From positions 1 through 42,262 of the forward strand of contig VGXI01000007.1 of the NCBI GenBank assembly GCA_016873475.1: 42,262 bases of DNA, read 5' to 3'. Positions 8,111 through 18,573 of this stretch are shown in pieces. The notes under the pieces are model-generated. The model did no database searches, had not been told where the DNA came from, and saw only the letters and a list, made by a program, of their open reading frames with translations. How positions within the stretch are numbered: position 1 is the stretch's first letter; the number at the start of each line of letters is the position of its first letter. This DNA is from a bacterium. GTDB taxonomy: Bacteria; Krumholzibacteriota; Krumholzibacteriia; JACNKJ01. The translations under genes were made by a program, and so were the position numbers.

Positions 8111-8596
8111 ATGCCAGAAGCACTGCGCGTTGTCGCCCATTTCGGCGATGGCAGCGTCATCAAGGGCAACACCTGGGACTTCAATCCCACGGGTCAGTTG
8201 TTCCACCTGTTCCCGATCGGCAGCACCGAGGCGCGCGAGGTTCGCTGCGACCAGCTCAAGGCGCTCTACTTCGTCAAGACCTTCGAGGGCGACCGCGAGC
8301 GACCCAAGCTCCAGGGCTTCCTTGCGGCCCCACCCGAGACCTCCAAGGGCAAGAAGGTGGCGGTGCTCTTTCGCGATGGCGAACTCGAGTGCGGCTACTC
8401 GCTGACCTACAACCCGACGCGCAGCGGCTTCTTCCTCTTCCCGGCGGACAGCGGCAGCAACAACATCCGCGTCTTCGTCATGGTGGCATCGGCAGCGGAG
8501 ATCAAGGCCGGCCCGGCGGCCGATGCCCTCGCGGCGCAGGTGCTCGCGGGCCAGGCGGGCGCGGCGAAGGGCCCTGCCAAGAAGCCCTCCGCCTAG
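8111..8596 (+). CDS. Small two-repeat protein, DUF6982-like
   Basis: This 161-residue soluble protein has no signal peptide. It consists of two related beta-rich units: VVAHFGDGSVIKGNTWDFNP (from residue 7) and VAVLFRDGELECGYSLTYNP (from about residue 82). Each is followed by a hydrophobic strand (FHLFP and FFLFP). The pattern resembles the DUF6982 family, whose members often occur in PilZ-containing proteins; I recall the family only by pattern. The C-terminal 35 residues are Ala/Lys/Pro-rich and probably disordered. The gene starts 33 bases after the thiolase-DUF35 gene, behind GGGAGG, so it is probably co-transcribed. No enzymatic residues are obvious, and a structural or ligand-sensing role is open. 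Confidence 0.65.
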   Translation: MPEALRVVAHFGDGSVIKGNTWDFNPTGQLFHLFPIGSTEAREVRCDQLKALYFVKTFEGDRERPKLQGFLAAPPETSKGKKVAVLFRDGELECGYSLTYNPTRSGFFLFPADSGSNNIRVFVMVASAAEIKAGPAADALAAQVLAGQAGAAKGPAKKPSA

Positions 8597-8670
8597 GCGC
8601 GCTCCGCGCAGCGGTCGCGCAGCCCCGCCGGGGATTCGGCGAGATCGATCGCGTGGTCGCCCCCGCCGCC

Positions 8671-8717
8671 CTCAGCAGGGCGCTCGCGTTGACAGGCGCG
8701 CGAGCCGGACGCATACT
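8671..8717 (+). promoter_or_regulatory. Sigma70-type promoter upstream of TolB-amidohydrolase
   Basis: TTGACA (8689-8694) and CATACT (8712-8717) are separated by 17 bases and lie 62 bases before the chosen ATG. The 47-bp segment matches 2186-2232 at about 38 positions, including the sequence before the -35 and the whole -10 block. Confidence 0.6.
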
Positions 8718-8779
8718 TGGCGCCGCCGATTTCCCTCTACAGCGCCGTTGCCGCGCCATCCGCGCCTTCGGAGGCCCGC

Positions 8780-11988
<3,209 letters not shown>

Positions 11989-11989
<1 letters not shown>

Positions 11990-12987
11990 TGCGTTCGCGG
12001 CAGATCCTCGCCTTCGCTGTCCTGGTAGCCGGGTCGACGACCGGCCAGGCGCAAGGCCAGGAGCAGTGGGCGATCTCCGCGGCGGCTGTCTTTCCGGGCG
12101 GCGCGCCGGCGAATCCTGATATTGCGGAGGTCCTGCGGCGGCTGGAGAGCCCGGCCGGGGAGGGCGCGCCCGTCAGCGCGGAGGAGTTCCTCGCCTATTG
12201 CGACCAGGCCGGTCCCCTGGTCGACCGCAAGGCGCTCTTCCGCTATGCCGTGCCCGGCAGCAAGCGCAATCAAGATCGGGAGCATGCCGAGTTCGTGCGC
12301 AGCCTGATGCAGGCGGAGCAAGTGCAGGCCGGCACCGACTTCCTGCAGGAGCACGACGCGCTGCTGCGGGCGGCGGAAGCGCGCTACGAGGTCGCCCCGC
12401 AGGACATCGTGGCGATCCTGATGTGGGAGTCCGGGCTGGGGCGCCACGTGGGTCGCCATCGCGTCTTCGATGTGCTGCTCGGCCAGCTGCTCTATCTCGA
12501 GCCGGCGATGCGGGTTGCCCGCGAGGAGCAGCGCGCCATCGACGGGCCGGGGACCCTCGAAGCAACGACGCCGAAGGAGCAGGCTCATCGCATCCAGAAG
12601 CTGACCCGGCGAGCGGTCACCAATCTGGTCGCGCTCGTGCGGTTGGCCAAGGCCAAAGGGCCCCATCCCACGCTCATGCTGGGATCCTGGGCTGGGGCGA
12701 TCGGCTATCCCCAGTTCATGCCGGCCTCGTTCCGGCACGCCGCGGATGGCGATGGCGACGGAGTCATCGACCTCAATCACTGGCCAGACGCCGTCTTCAG
12801 CGTGGCGAGTTACCTGCAGGCCAATGGCTACGGTCCGAGCGCCGCGGCCAGAAGGCGGGGCATCTTCCGCTACAATCCGATCGATTCCTACGCGGATGGC
12901 GTCTTGCGCTACGCCAACGCGATCCGGGAGCGCGCCACGCGCGCCTCCGACGCGCCTGATCGCCCGGGAGCGAGTGGCGCCGACTGA
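11989..12987 (+). CDS. mltB: Lytic murein transglycosylase, MltB family (GH103)
   Basis: The 332-residue exported enzyme cleaves the MurNAc-GlcNAc bond of peptidoglycan to give 1,6-anhydroMurNAc ends. A weak signal peptide covers residues 1-22. The catalytic Glu is Glu147 in ILMWESGLGRHVG. GAIGYPQFMPASF and the DGDGDGVIDL/NHWPDAVFSVASYL block are the two diagnostic stretches of the SLT_2 fold. No lipobox Cys follows the signal peptide, so it is probably a soluble periplasmic form. The ATG at 11989 overlaps the TGA of the amidohydrolase by one base, so it is likely read by coupled translation. The C-terminal ~20 residues are low-complexity. The family is certain; the exact gene equivalence is less so. 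Confidence 0.85.
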
Positions 12988-13006
12988 GGAAGGACCGCGA
13001 TCCACC

Positions 13007-13924
13007 TTGAATCGGGGCTACACCTACACCGAACGGATCGACGCCCGCGGCGCCGGGCGCCCGCTGCTCGAGCACCTCGCGTGGCGCTACCCGCACGGCA
13101 GTGCTGCCCAGTGGCGGGAGCGCATCGCAGCGGGGCAAGTTCGGGTCAACGGAGATCCGGCCACGCCTGACACAGCACTCGCGTCCGGCGACACGGTCAC
13201 CTGGGCGCGGCCGCCCTGGGTGGAACCCGCGGCGCCGCTCAGCTACGAGATCCTGTACGAGGACGCCGGCTTCGTCGCCGTCGCCAAACCCATCGGCCTG
13301 CCGACCCTGCCCGGCGGGGGCTACCTCGAGCACACGCTGCTCGCGCTCGTTCGCCAGCGCTTCCCCGCTGCCTCGCCGCTGCACCGGCTCGATCGCGGGG
13401 CTTCGGGCGTCGTCCTCTTCACGAGAAAGGCCGCCGCGGCGCGCGCGATCGCGCTGGCCTGGCGGGAAGGGCGCGTCCGCAAGGTCTACCGCGCACTCGT
13501 CGCCGGCAGTCCCACGGAGGATTCCTGCCTGATCGAGATGCCGATCGGGCGCGTTCCGCATCCGATGCTCGGTGCGGTCTACGCCGCGCATCCCGCGGGT
13601 CTGGCCGCGCGCAGCGAGCTGTGCGTGCTGGAGCGAAGGGAAGGGGAGAGTCTCGTCGAGGTGGGCATTGCGACCGGCCGGCCGCATCAGATTCGCATCC
13701 ACCTGGCGGCCGCCGGGCATCCGCTCGTGGGGGAGCCGCTCTACGCCGCGGGCGGCGGCCTGCGCGAGGATGCCGCTCGCCCCGGCGCGCCGGGCTACCT
13801 GCTCCACGCTTGCCGCCTCGCCTTCGCGCATCCGGAGACGGGCGAGCCCGTGGACATCCGCTGTCCGCCGCCGCGGGCGCTCCTAAGCGCAACGGAACGG
13901 GGCGCGCGCGGCCGCGCGGGCTAG
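13007..13924 (+). CDS. RluA-family RNA pseudouridine synthase
   Basis: The protein converts a specific uridine in rRNA or tRNA to pseudouridine. It has an N-terminal S4 RNA-binding domain (residues ~1-70) and then the catalytic domain, starting around YEILYEDAGFVAVAKPIGLP. The motif HRLDRGASGVV contains the catalytic Asp; GRPHQIRIHLAAAGHPLVGE and YLLHACRLAF are later conserved blocks. I place the start at the TTG at 13007, because homologues begin near NRGYTYTERI and GAGGAAGGA lies 12 bases upstream. A GTG at 12974 (11 residues longer, overlapping mltB by 14 bases) is a real alternative. The target RNA position cannot be told. Only a small gap separates it from the methyltransferase leader. 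Confidence 0.8.
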   Translation: MNRGYTYTERIDARGAGRPLLEHLAWRYPHGSAAQWRERIAAGQVRVNGDPATPDTALASGDTVTWARPPWVEPAAPLSYEILYEDAGFVAVAKPIGLPTLPGGGYLEHTLLALVRQRFPAASPLHRLDRGASGVVLFTRKAAAARAIALAWREGRVRKVYRALVAGSPTEDSCLIEMPIGRVPHPMLGAVYAAHPAGLAARSELCVLERREGESLVEVGIATGRPHQIRIHLAAAGHPLVGEPLYAAGGGLREDAARPGAPGYLLHACRLAFAHPETGEPVDIRCPPPRALLSATERGARGRAG

Positions 13925-14035
13925 ATGCGCGCGGCCGCTTGCGACCCCCAGGCGGACACTCGCCCCGGCCGGCATCCTGCCCCCTGAGCAAGCGCTGGCA
14001 TCCGAGCGGTTCGGGTGCTAGGCTCGCCGCGCTTG

Positions 14036-14055
14036 CGGGGCGCTGGGGCGCCCCG
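14036..14055 (+). promoter_or_regulatory. Leader hairpin just before the MttB-like gene
   Basis: cggggcgc (14036-14043) pairs with gcgccccg (14048-14055) around a tggg loop. It ends shortly before the G-rich ribosome binding site (aaggggggc) of the GTG start at 14077. A weak promoter-like pair, CTGGCA (13995-14000) and CTAGGC (14018-14023) with a 17-base spacer, lies just upstream. I see no cobalamin-riboswitch B12 box. Confidence 0.3.
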
Positions 14056-14076
14056 GCCGGCAAGGGGGGCCAGCGC

Positions 14077-15537
14077 GTGAGACCCGGACTGCGACTGCTC
14101 GACGACAGCCTGATCGGCCGCATCCTCGACGAGGCGAGGGAGATCCTCGCCAAGCTCGGCATGGAGATCCACAACGAGGGCCTGCTCGACCGCCTGGCCG
14201 CGCACGGGGCTGCGGTCGATCGCGCCACGCGGCGCGTCCGCTTCCCCGCCAGCGTGATCGATCGCGGTCTCCAGACGGCGGCTCCGGCCTTCAAGCTCTA
14301 CGATGTGCTGGGGGAAGAGGCCTGCGATTTCGCGGGTGACAAGGTCCACTTCACACCGGGCTCGGCCGCCATCAACGTCCTGGACGCGCACAGCGGCGAG
14401 ATGCGGCCGCCGACGACGGTCGACTACGTCGACTTCGTGAAGCTCGTCTCCCGCCTGCCGCATCTGGCCTCCCAGGCCACGGCCTTCATCCCCGCCGACG
14501 TACCCGAAGGCGTGTCCGATTCCTACCGACTCTTCCTCAGTCTGCTTTACGGCGAGAAGCCGGTCGTCACCGGCGCCTTCACGATCGCGTCCTTCGCCCT
14601 CATGCGCGACCTCCAGCTCGCCGTGCGCGGCTCCGCGGCGGCGCTCGCCGCGAAGCCGCTGACCGTGTTCAGCGTCTGCCCAACCGCCCCCCTCAAGTGG
14701 AGCGACGTCACCAGCCAGAACCTCGTCGACTGCGCCGAGCTGGGCGTCCCCGTCGAGTACATCTCGATGCCGCTCACCGGCTTCATGTCCCCGGTCACGC
14801 TGGTGGGCGCGCTGGTCCAGCACACCGCCGAAACGCTCAGCGGCGTCGTGATGACGCAACTGGTCCGCCCCGGCGCCCCCGCGCTCTACGGCGGCTCGCC
14901 CGCGGCCTTCGACCTCCGCTACGAAACCACGCCGATGGGAGCGGTCGAGACCCAGATGATCGACTGCGCCTACTGCGAGATCGGGAAGTACCTCGGTCTG
15001 CCCACCCAGGCCTACATCGGTCTCAGCGACGCCAAGCGCCTCGACGCCCAGGCGGGCGCGGAGACGGCGATGGGCGCCACCCTCGCCGCGCTCGCCGGCA
15101 TCAACAACGTCAGCGGGCCGGGCATGCTGGACTTCGAGAGCTGCCAGAGCCTGGAGAAGCTGGTCCTGGACAACGAGCTCTGCGGTCTGGCGCTGCGCCT
15201 CACGCGCGGCATCGAGCCCAGGGAGGACTTCCCGGCGCTGCCCCGCTTCGAGGAGCTGCTCGCCGAGGGCCACCTGCTCATCTCCACGCACACCCGGCGC
15301 CACCTGCGCGCGGAGCACTACTTCCCGGGCCCCGTCATCGACCGCGCCAATCGCTCCCGCTGGCGGGAGGAGGGCGGCCTCTCGCTGGACGCGCGCGCCC
15401 GCCGCGAGGTCGCAGCCCACCTGGCCGCCTACGCGCCCTCGCGCCTGCCGCAGGAGACGAAGGCCGAGTTGATCCGCCTGATGACGGCCGAGGCCGCCCG
15501 CTTCGGCCTCGCCAGGCTGCCGGAGCGCCCGGCATGA
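14077..15537 (+). CDS. MttB-family corrinoid-dependent methyltransferase without pyrrolysine
   Basis: The 486-residue TIM-barrel enzyme belongs to the trimethylamine/quaternary-amine methyltransferase family (PF06253). Members move a methyl group from a methylated amine to the cobalt of a partner corrinoid protein. Family features are the N-terminal LGMEIHNEGLLDRLAAHGA, the central FTIASFALMRDLQLAVRG, and the C-terminal block with GGSPAAFDLRYETTPMGAVE and INNVSGPGMLDFESC. The frame is open throughout, so there is no in-frame TAG for pyrrolysine. This places it with the MtgB/MtpB-like enzymes known to use glycine betaine, proline betaine, carnitine or similar, rather than trimethylamine. The actual substrate is unknown. 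The GTG start is preceded by AAGGGGGG. The stop overlaps the next gene (ATGA), and the corrinoid protein it needs lies two genes on. Confidence 0.85.
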   Translation: MRPGLRLLDDSLIGRILDEAREILAKLGMEIHNEGLLDRLAAHGAAVDRATRRVRFPASVIDRGLQTAAPAFKLYDVLGEEACDFAGDKVHFTPGSAAINVLDAHSGEMRPPTTVDYVDFVKLVSRLPHLASQATAFIPADVPEGVSDSYRLFLSLLYGEKPVVTGAFTIASFALMRDLQLAVRGSAAALAAKPLTVFSVCPTAPLKWSDVTSQNLVDCAELGVPVEYISMPLTGFMSPVTLVGALVQHTAETLSGVVMTQLVRPGAPALYGGSPAAFDLRYETTPMGAVETQMIDCAYCEIGKYLGLPTQAYIGLSDAKRLDAQAGAETAMGATLAALAGINNVSGPGMLDFESCQSLEKLVLDNELCGLALRLTRGIEPREDFPALPRFEELLAEGHLLISTHTRRHLRAEHYFPGPVIDRANRSRWREEGGLSLDARARREVAAHLAAYAPSRLPQETKAELIRLMTAEAARFGLARLPERPA

Positions 15538-16247
15538 GAAAGGTCTTCGGGTTCACCGCCGCCGAGTTCGTGCCGGCGCCGGAGGCGGTGCTGCGCGCCC
15601 AGGGCGTGAAGCGCGATCGGGCGGCGGACCCGCGCACGGCCGGGCTCTGCACCGAGGCCCTCGGACTCCTGGAGGGACTCGCGCGGCCGACCGGTCTCCT
15701 CCAGGAGCTCTCCCGCGCGGACTTCGCCGCGGTCTACTGCGGCGAGGGTCGCAATGCCGAGCGCTCGCCGCTGGCCGAGATCGCTCCCCGCGCGGAGCGC
15801 CTGGCGCTCTTCGCCCTGACGCTGGGCGCCCCGGTCACCGAGCGCATCGCATCGCTCTTCGCCGCCGGCGACTTCGCCCTGGCCGCCATGCTCGACGCCG
15901 CGGCCTCGGAGAGCGCCGAGCTGATCGCCGATTCGCTGCAGCGGAACTACGCCCGCGCCCTTGGCGAGACAGGCGGCCTCAACGGCCAGACGCGGCTTCT
16001 GCGCTACAGCCCTGGCTACTGCGGCTGGCACCTCAGCGGCCAAGGCGCGCTCTTCGCCGCACTGCGGCCGGCGGCGATCGGCATCACCCTGCGCGAGAGC
16101 TACCTCATGGAGCCGCTGAAGTCGATCTCGGGGGTGATCGTGGCGGGGCCGGGGGCCATCCACAGCTTCGCGGACGACTATCCCTTCTGTGCCGACTGCG
16201 ACACGCGGGGATGCCGCCAGCGGATTCGAACCATCCTGCAATCCTAG
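15534..16247 (+). CDS. Stand-alone MetH-type cobalamin reactivation domain protein
   Basis: This 237-residue protein matches the short, separate form of the B12-dependent methionine synthase activation domain. It has RYSPGYCGWHLSGQGALF, where MetH-like proteins bind the corrinoid partner, followed by IGITLRESYLMEPLKSISGVI, the usual MxPxKSxSG element. In MetH this domain positions the B12 domain for reductive methylation of inactive Co(II). The last 25 residues hold a CxxCxxxxC motif (FCADCDTRGCRQR) that could bind a metal or Fe-S cluster; this is an inference. The ATG overlaps the stop of the MttB-like gene by four bases. It probably reactivates the corrinoid protein encoded next, 19 bases downstream. 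Its presence separates this operon from classic MttB clusters, which use RamA-type Fe-S ATPases for reactivation. Confidence 0.75.
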   Translation: MRKVFGFTAAEFVPAPEAVLRAQGVKRDRAADPRTAGLCTEALGLLEGLARPTGLLQELSRADFAAVYCGEGRNAERSPLAEIAPRAERLALFALTLGAPVTERIASLFAAGDFALAAMLDAAASESAELIADSLQRNYARALGETGGLNGQTRLLRYSPGYCGWHLSGQGALFAALRPAAIGITLRESYLMEPLKSISGVIVAGPGAIHSFADDYPFCADCDTRGCRQRIRTILQS

Positions 16248-16266
16248 ACATCCAGGGAGGGCGAGC

Positions 16267-16920
16267 ATGGAGATCCTGGAACGCGTCGCGGCCGAGTTGA
16301 TGGCGGGCGAGGACGAGCGGACGGCGACGGCGGTCGCCGCGGCGATCGCGGCCGGGACGCCACCCGGGCGGATTCTCGACGAGGGCCTCATCGCCGGGAT
16401 GAACGCGATCGGCCAGCGCTTCCGCGCGCACGAGATCTTCCTGCCCGACGTGCTGCTCGCGGCCAGGGCGATGTACGCCGGGCTGGGGCTCCTCAAGCCC
16501 CTGCTCGAGCAGGCCGGCGTGCCCGGGCGCGGCAAGGTGGTCATCGGCACGGTGCAGGGCGACCTGCACGACATCGGCAAGAACCTCGTGGGCATCATGC
16601 TGCGCGGCGCCGGCTACGAGGTGATCGACCTCGGCAGCGACGTCGCCCCCGAGCGCTTCGTCGCCACGGCGAAGGCCGAGGGGGCGGGCTTGATCGGCAT
16701 GTCCGCGCTGCTCACGACGACGATGCCCGTGATGGGCAGGGTCGTCGAGCTGCTGCGGGCGGAAGGCCTGAGCGGCAAGATCAAGGTGGTCGTGGGCGGT
16801 GCGCCGCTGTCGGCGGCCTTCGCCGCGGAGATCGGGGCGGATGCCTACGCCTTCGACGGCGCCAACGCGGTGCAGACGGTGGAGGCCCTGCTCCGCGGCG
16901 CCGGTGCGGGGCAGCGCTGA
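16267..16920 (+). CDS. Corrinoid (methylcobalamin) carrier protein, MttC/MtbC type
   Basis: The 217-residue carrier has the two-part layout of B12-binding methyl carriers. An N-terminal four-helix cap (residues ~1-85, with ILDEGLIAGMNAIGQRF and FLPDVLLAARAM) is followed by a Rossmann-like domain. Here GDLHDIGKNL contains the lower-axial ligand His101 (DxHxxG), and the later GMSALLTTTMP and VGGAPLS lie over the cofactor. It should shuttle between the MttB-like enzyme, the homocysteine methyltransferase and the reactivation protein, all in the same operon. GGAGGG precedes the ATG. Length and motifs are normal for the family. The stop is followed after two bases by the next start. Confidence 0.9.
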   Translation: MEILERVAAELMAGEDERTATAVAAAIAAGTPPGRILDEGLIAGMNAIGQRFRAHEIFLPDVLLAARAMYAGLGLLKPLLEQAGVPGRGKVVIGTVQGDLHDIGKNLVGIMLRGAGYEVIDLGSDVAPERFVATAKAEGAGLIGMSALLTTTMPVMGRVVELLRAEGLSGKIKVVVGGAPLSAAFAAEIGADAYAFDGANAVQTVEALLRGAGAGQR

Positions 16921-16922
16921 GG

Positions 16923-17822
16923 ATGCGCGGCCTCGGCGAGCGCCTGGCGGCGGGCGAGGTCCTGATCGGCGATGGCGCCCTGGGCACGCAGCTCATCGAG
17001 CGGGGAATGGGACCCGGGTCCTGCCCCGAAGCCCTGAGCCTGTCCCACCCCGACTGGCTCGAGGCGATCGCCCGCGCCTACGCCGCGGCCGGGGCCGACC
17101 TCGTCGTCACCAACACCTTCGGCGCTTCGCCCCAGAAGCTGGCCGCCTACGGCCTCGCCGACCGGCTCGAGGAAATCGTGGCTGCTGCCGTGGCCGCCGC
17201 CCGGCGCGGCGCTGGCGCGCGCGCGGCCGTGTCCGGCAGCATCGGTCCCACGGGCAAGCTGCTGAAGCCCTACGGCGACACCGAGCCCGCGGCGCTGGCG
17301 GCGGGCTTCGCCCGGCAGGCCGCCGCCCTGGCCGCGGCGGGCGTCGACGCCTTCTCCATCGAAACGATGACGGACCTCGCCGAGGCTGTGCTCGCCGTCG
17401 CGGCCGCCAGAGAGGCCGCCCCGCAGCTGCCCATCCTTGCCACGATGACCTTCGACGAGACGCCGCGGGGCTTCTTCACGATCATGGGCGCGAGCGTGCC
17501 CGCCGCCGCCGCCGGCCTGGCCGCGGCGGGCGCGGCCGTCGTCGGCTCCAACTGCGGCAACGGCGCGGCGGCGATGGTGAAGGTGGCCCGCGAGTTCGTC
17601 GCCGCCACGCGGCTGCCCGTCATCATCCAGCCCAACGCCGGCCGGCCCGCGGTGGTGGGCGGGAAGACGATCTACGGCGAATCGCCCGCGTTCATGGCGG
17701 AGCGGGCGCGCGAGCTGCTGGACCTGGGCGTCCGGGTGGTCGGCGGTTGCTGCGGCACGACGCCCGAGCACATCCGGGCCCTCGCCGAGACCCGCGCGCG
17801 CTGGCTCAGCGCCCGCGCCTGA
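16923..17822 (+). CDS. Homocysteine S-methyltransferase, MetH N-domain/BHMT type
   Basis: The 299-residue zinc enzyme of the S-methyltrans family (PF02574) corresponds to the homocysteine module of MetH. The first conserved block is LIGDGALGTQLIERG, with VTNTFGASPQKL following. The three zinc-binding Cys are in VGSNCGNG (around residue 205) and GGCCGTTPEH (around residue 279). In this operon the obvious methyl source is the adjacent methyl-corrinoid protein, giving methionine. Direct use of betaine, as in BHMT, is less likely because a separate demethylase and carrier are present. The gene starts two bases after the corrinoid protein stop, so the two are probably coupled. A convergent hairpin follows at 17840. 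Confidence 0.85.
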   Translation: MRGLGERLAAGEVLIGDGALGTQLIERGMGPGSCPEALSLSHPDWLEAIARAYAAAGADLVVTNTFGASPQKLAAYGLADRLEEIVAAAVAAARRGAGARAAVSGSIGPTGKLLKPYGDTEPAALAAGFARQAAALAAAGVDAFSIETMTDLAEAVLAVAAAREAAPQLPILATMTFDETPRGFFTIMGASVPAAAAGLAAAGAAVVGSNCGNGAAAMVKVAREFVAATRLPVIIQPNAGRPAVVGGKTIYGESPAFMAERARELLDLGVRVVGGCCGTTPEHIRALAETRARWLSARA

Positions 17823-17839
17823 GTCGCCTTCCCGCCCCG

Positions 17840-17857
17840 GGCGCTTCGCTGAGCGCC
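17840..17857. terminator. Hairpin between convergent genes
   Basis: ggcgct (17840-17845) pairs with agcgcc (17852-17857) around a 6-base loop, 17 bases after the methyltransferase operon and 16 bases past the minus-strand gene. No T-tract is present, so its role as a terminator in either direction is tentative. Confidence 0.35.
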
Positions 17858-17873
17858 GCGGCGCCGCACTGGA

Positions 17874-18404
17874 TCAGCCGTTTCGGCCGGCAGCGGAATC
17901 GCTGCGCGGGCCCCGGTTCAGCCAGTACTTCACCCGCGACATGCTCTGCTCGACCTCTTCGATCCAGAGCGCCTGCAAGGTGCTGGCCCTGCTCTTGATG
18001 AGCCGGCAGAGGTTGATCATGAATCGATAGCCGAGTCCGGCGTCGGAAGCCGCGAGCACCAGGAAGGCATCTCTGGGAATGACGATCACGCTTCCCGGCA
18101 AGGTGCACACTGCCGTGTAGATCGAGGTGCGAGGTTCGACCAGGGCCGACCACCCCAACATGTCGCCGCGTCCCTTCTCCTCGATCGGCACCTCGGTCTG
18201 GTGCCCGGCCGCGACGATTGCGATGGTCAGCGCGAAGCGGCCGTCCCGAATCAGGTACAGTGACTCGGCCGTGTCTCCCCTCTTGAGCAATTGTTCTCCC
18301 GGGGCGGTCTGCCTCTCCTCGGCGATGGCGCCGAGCTTCTGCAAATCAGCGTCCGTCAACCCAGCAAGCATGTCGGCGGCACTCAGCGAGCGTAGGTCCA
18401 CCAT
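17874..18404 (-). CDS. Cyclic-nucleotide-binding domain protein without DNA-binding domain
   Basis: The 176-residue protein is a single cNMP-binding (Crp-like) beta-barrel. It has the entry strands PGEQLLKRGDTAESLYLIRDG and the region GDMLGWSALVEPRTSIYTA, which corresponds to the phosphate-binding cassette. After the barrel there is only one long helix and a polar tail, with no helix-turn-helix, so it is not a classic Crp/Fnr activator. It may sense a nucleotide and act on a partner protein. The ATG at 18404 is chosen because GGGAGG precedes it at a good distance. The frame runs open 38 codons further upstream, but that stretch is not family-like. It points away from the MFS gene behind it and converges on the methyltransferase operon. 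Confidence 0.75.
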   Translation of the reverse strand: MVDLRSLSAADMLAGLTDADLQKLGAIAEERQTAPGEQLLKRGDTAESLYLIRDGRFALTIAIVAAGHQTEVPIEEKGRGDMLGWSALVEPRTSIYTAVCTLPGSVIVIPRDAFLVLAASDAGLGYRFMINLCRLIKSRASTLQALWIEEVEQSMSRVKYWLNRGPRSDSAAGRNG

Positions 18405-18509
18405 CGCTTCGGTCCTCCCCTGCAAGCAATCCGCTCGGCTTCCGATTCCCCGCGGCGATCGCGAGGATCGGAGGGAAGCCTCGAATCCAGCATAGGATAC
18501 TGCCTCCGG

Positions 18510-18530
18510 AAAAGGCAAGCTCGCTGCCTT
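18510..18530 (-). terminator. Intrinsic terminator of the MFS gene (minus strand)
   Basis: Read on the minus strand, aaggca, a 7-base loop and tgcctt form a hairpin that ends in a run of four T (18513 down to 18510). It lies about 45 bases after the MFS stop and could separate it from the downstream cNMP-binding gene. Confidence 0.4.
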
Positions 18531-18573
18531 CCTGAGCCGGCGCGCATCTTCGCGCAGGTCGAGTGCGCCCGGC

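Noticed and set aside
5840-8206. Very long open frame on the minus strand opposite the thiolase-DUF35 gene
   Set aside because: It is a by-product of high third-position GC in the real gene. Its translation is rich in Arg/His/Gln/Leu without any family motif, and it lacks a ribosome binding site.
13925-14076. Cobalamin riboswitch before the corrinoid operon
   Set aside because: The spacer is only about 150 bases, has no B12-box-like sequence, and shows just one short hairpin.
14077-15537. Pyrrolysine-containing MttB
   Set aside because: The frame contains no internal TAG, and no pylT-like tRNA or pyl genes are in the window. It belongs to the non-pyrrolysine branch.
18405-18518. N-terminal extension of the cNMP-binding protein
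   Set aside because: The extra 38 codons are hydrophilic and unlike the family, while the ATG at 18404 has a good GGGAGG site.
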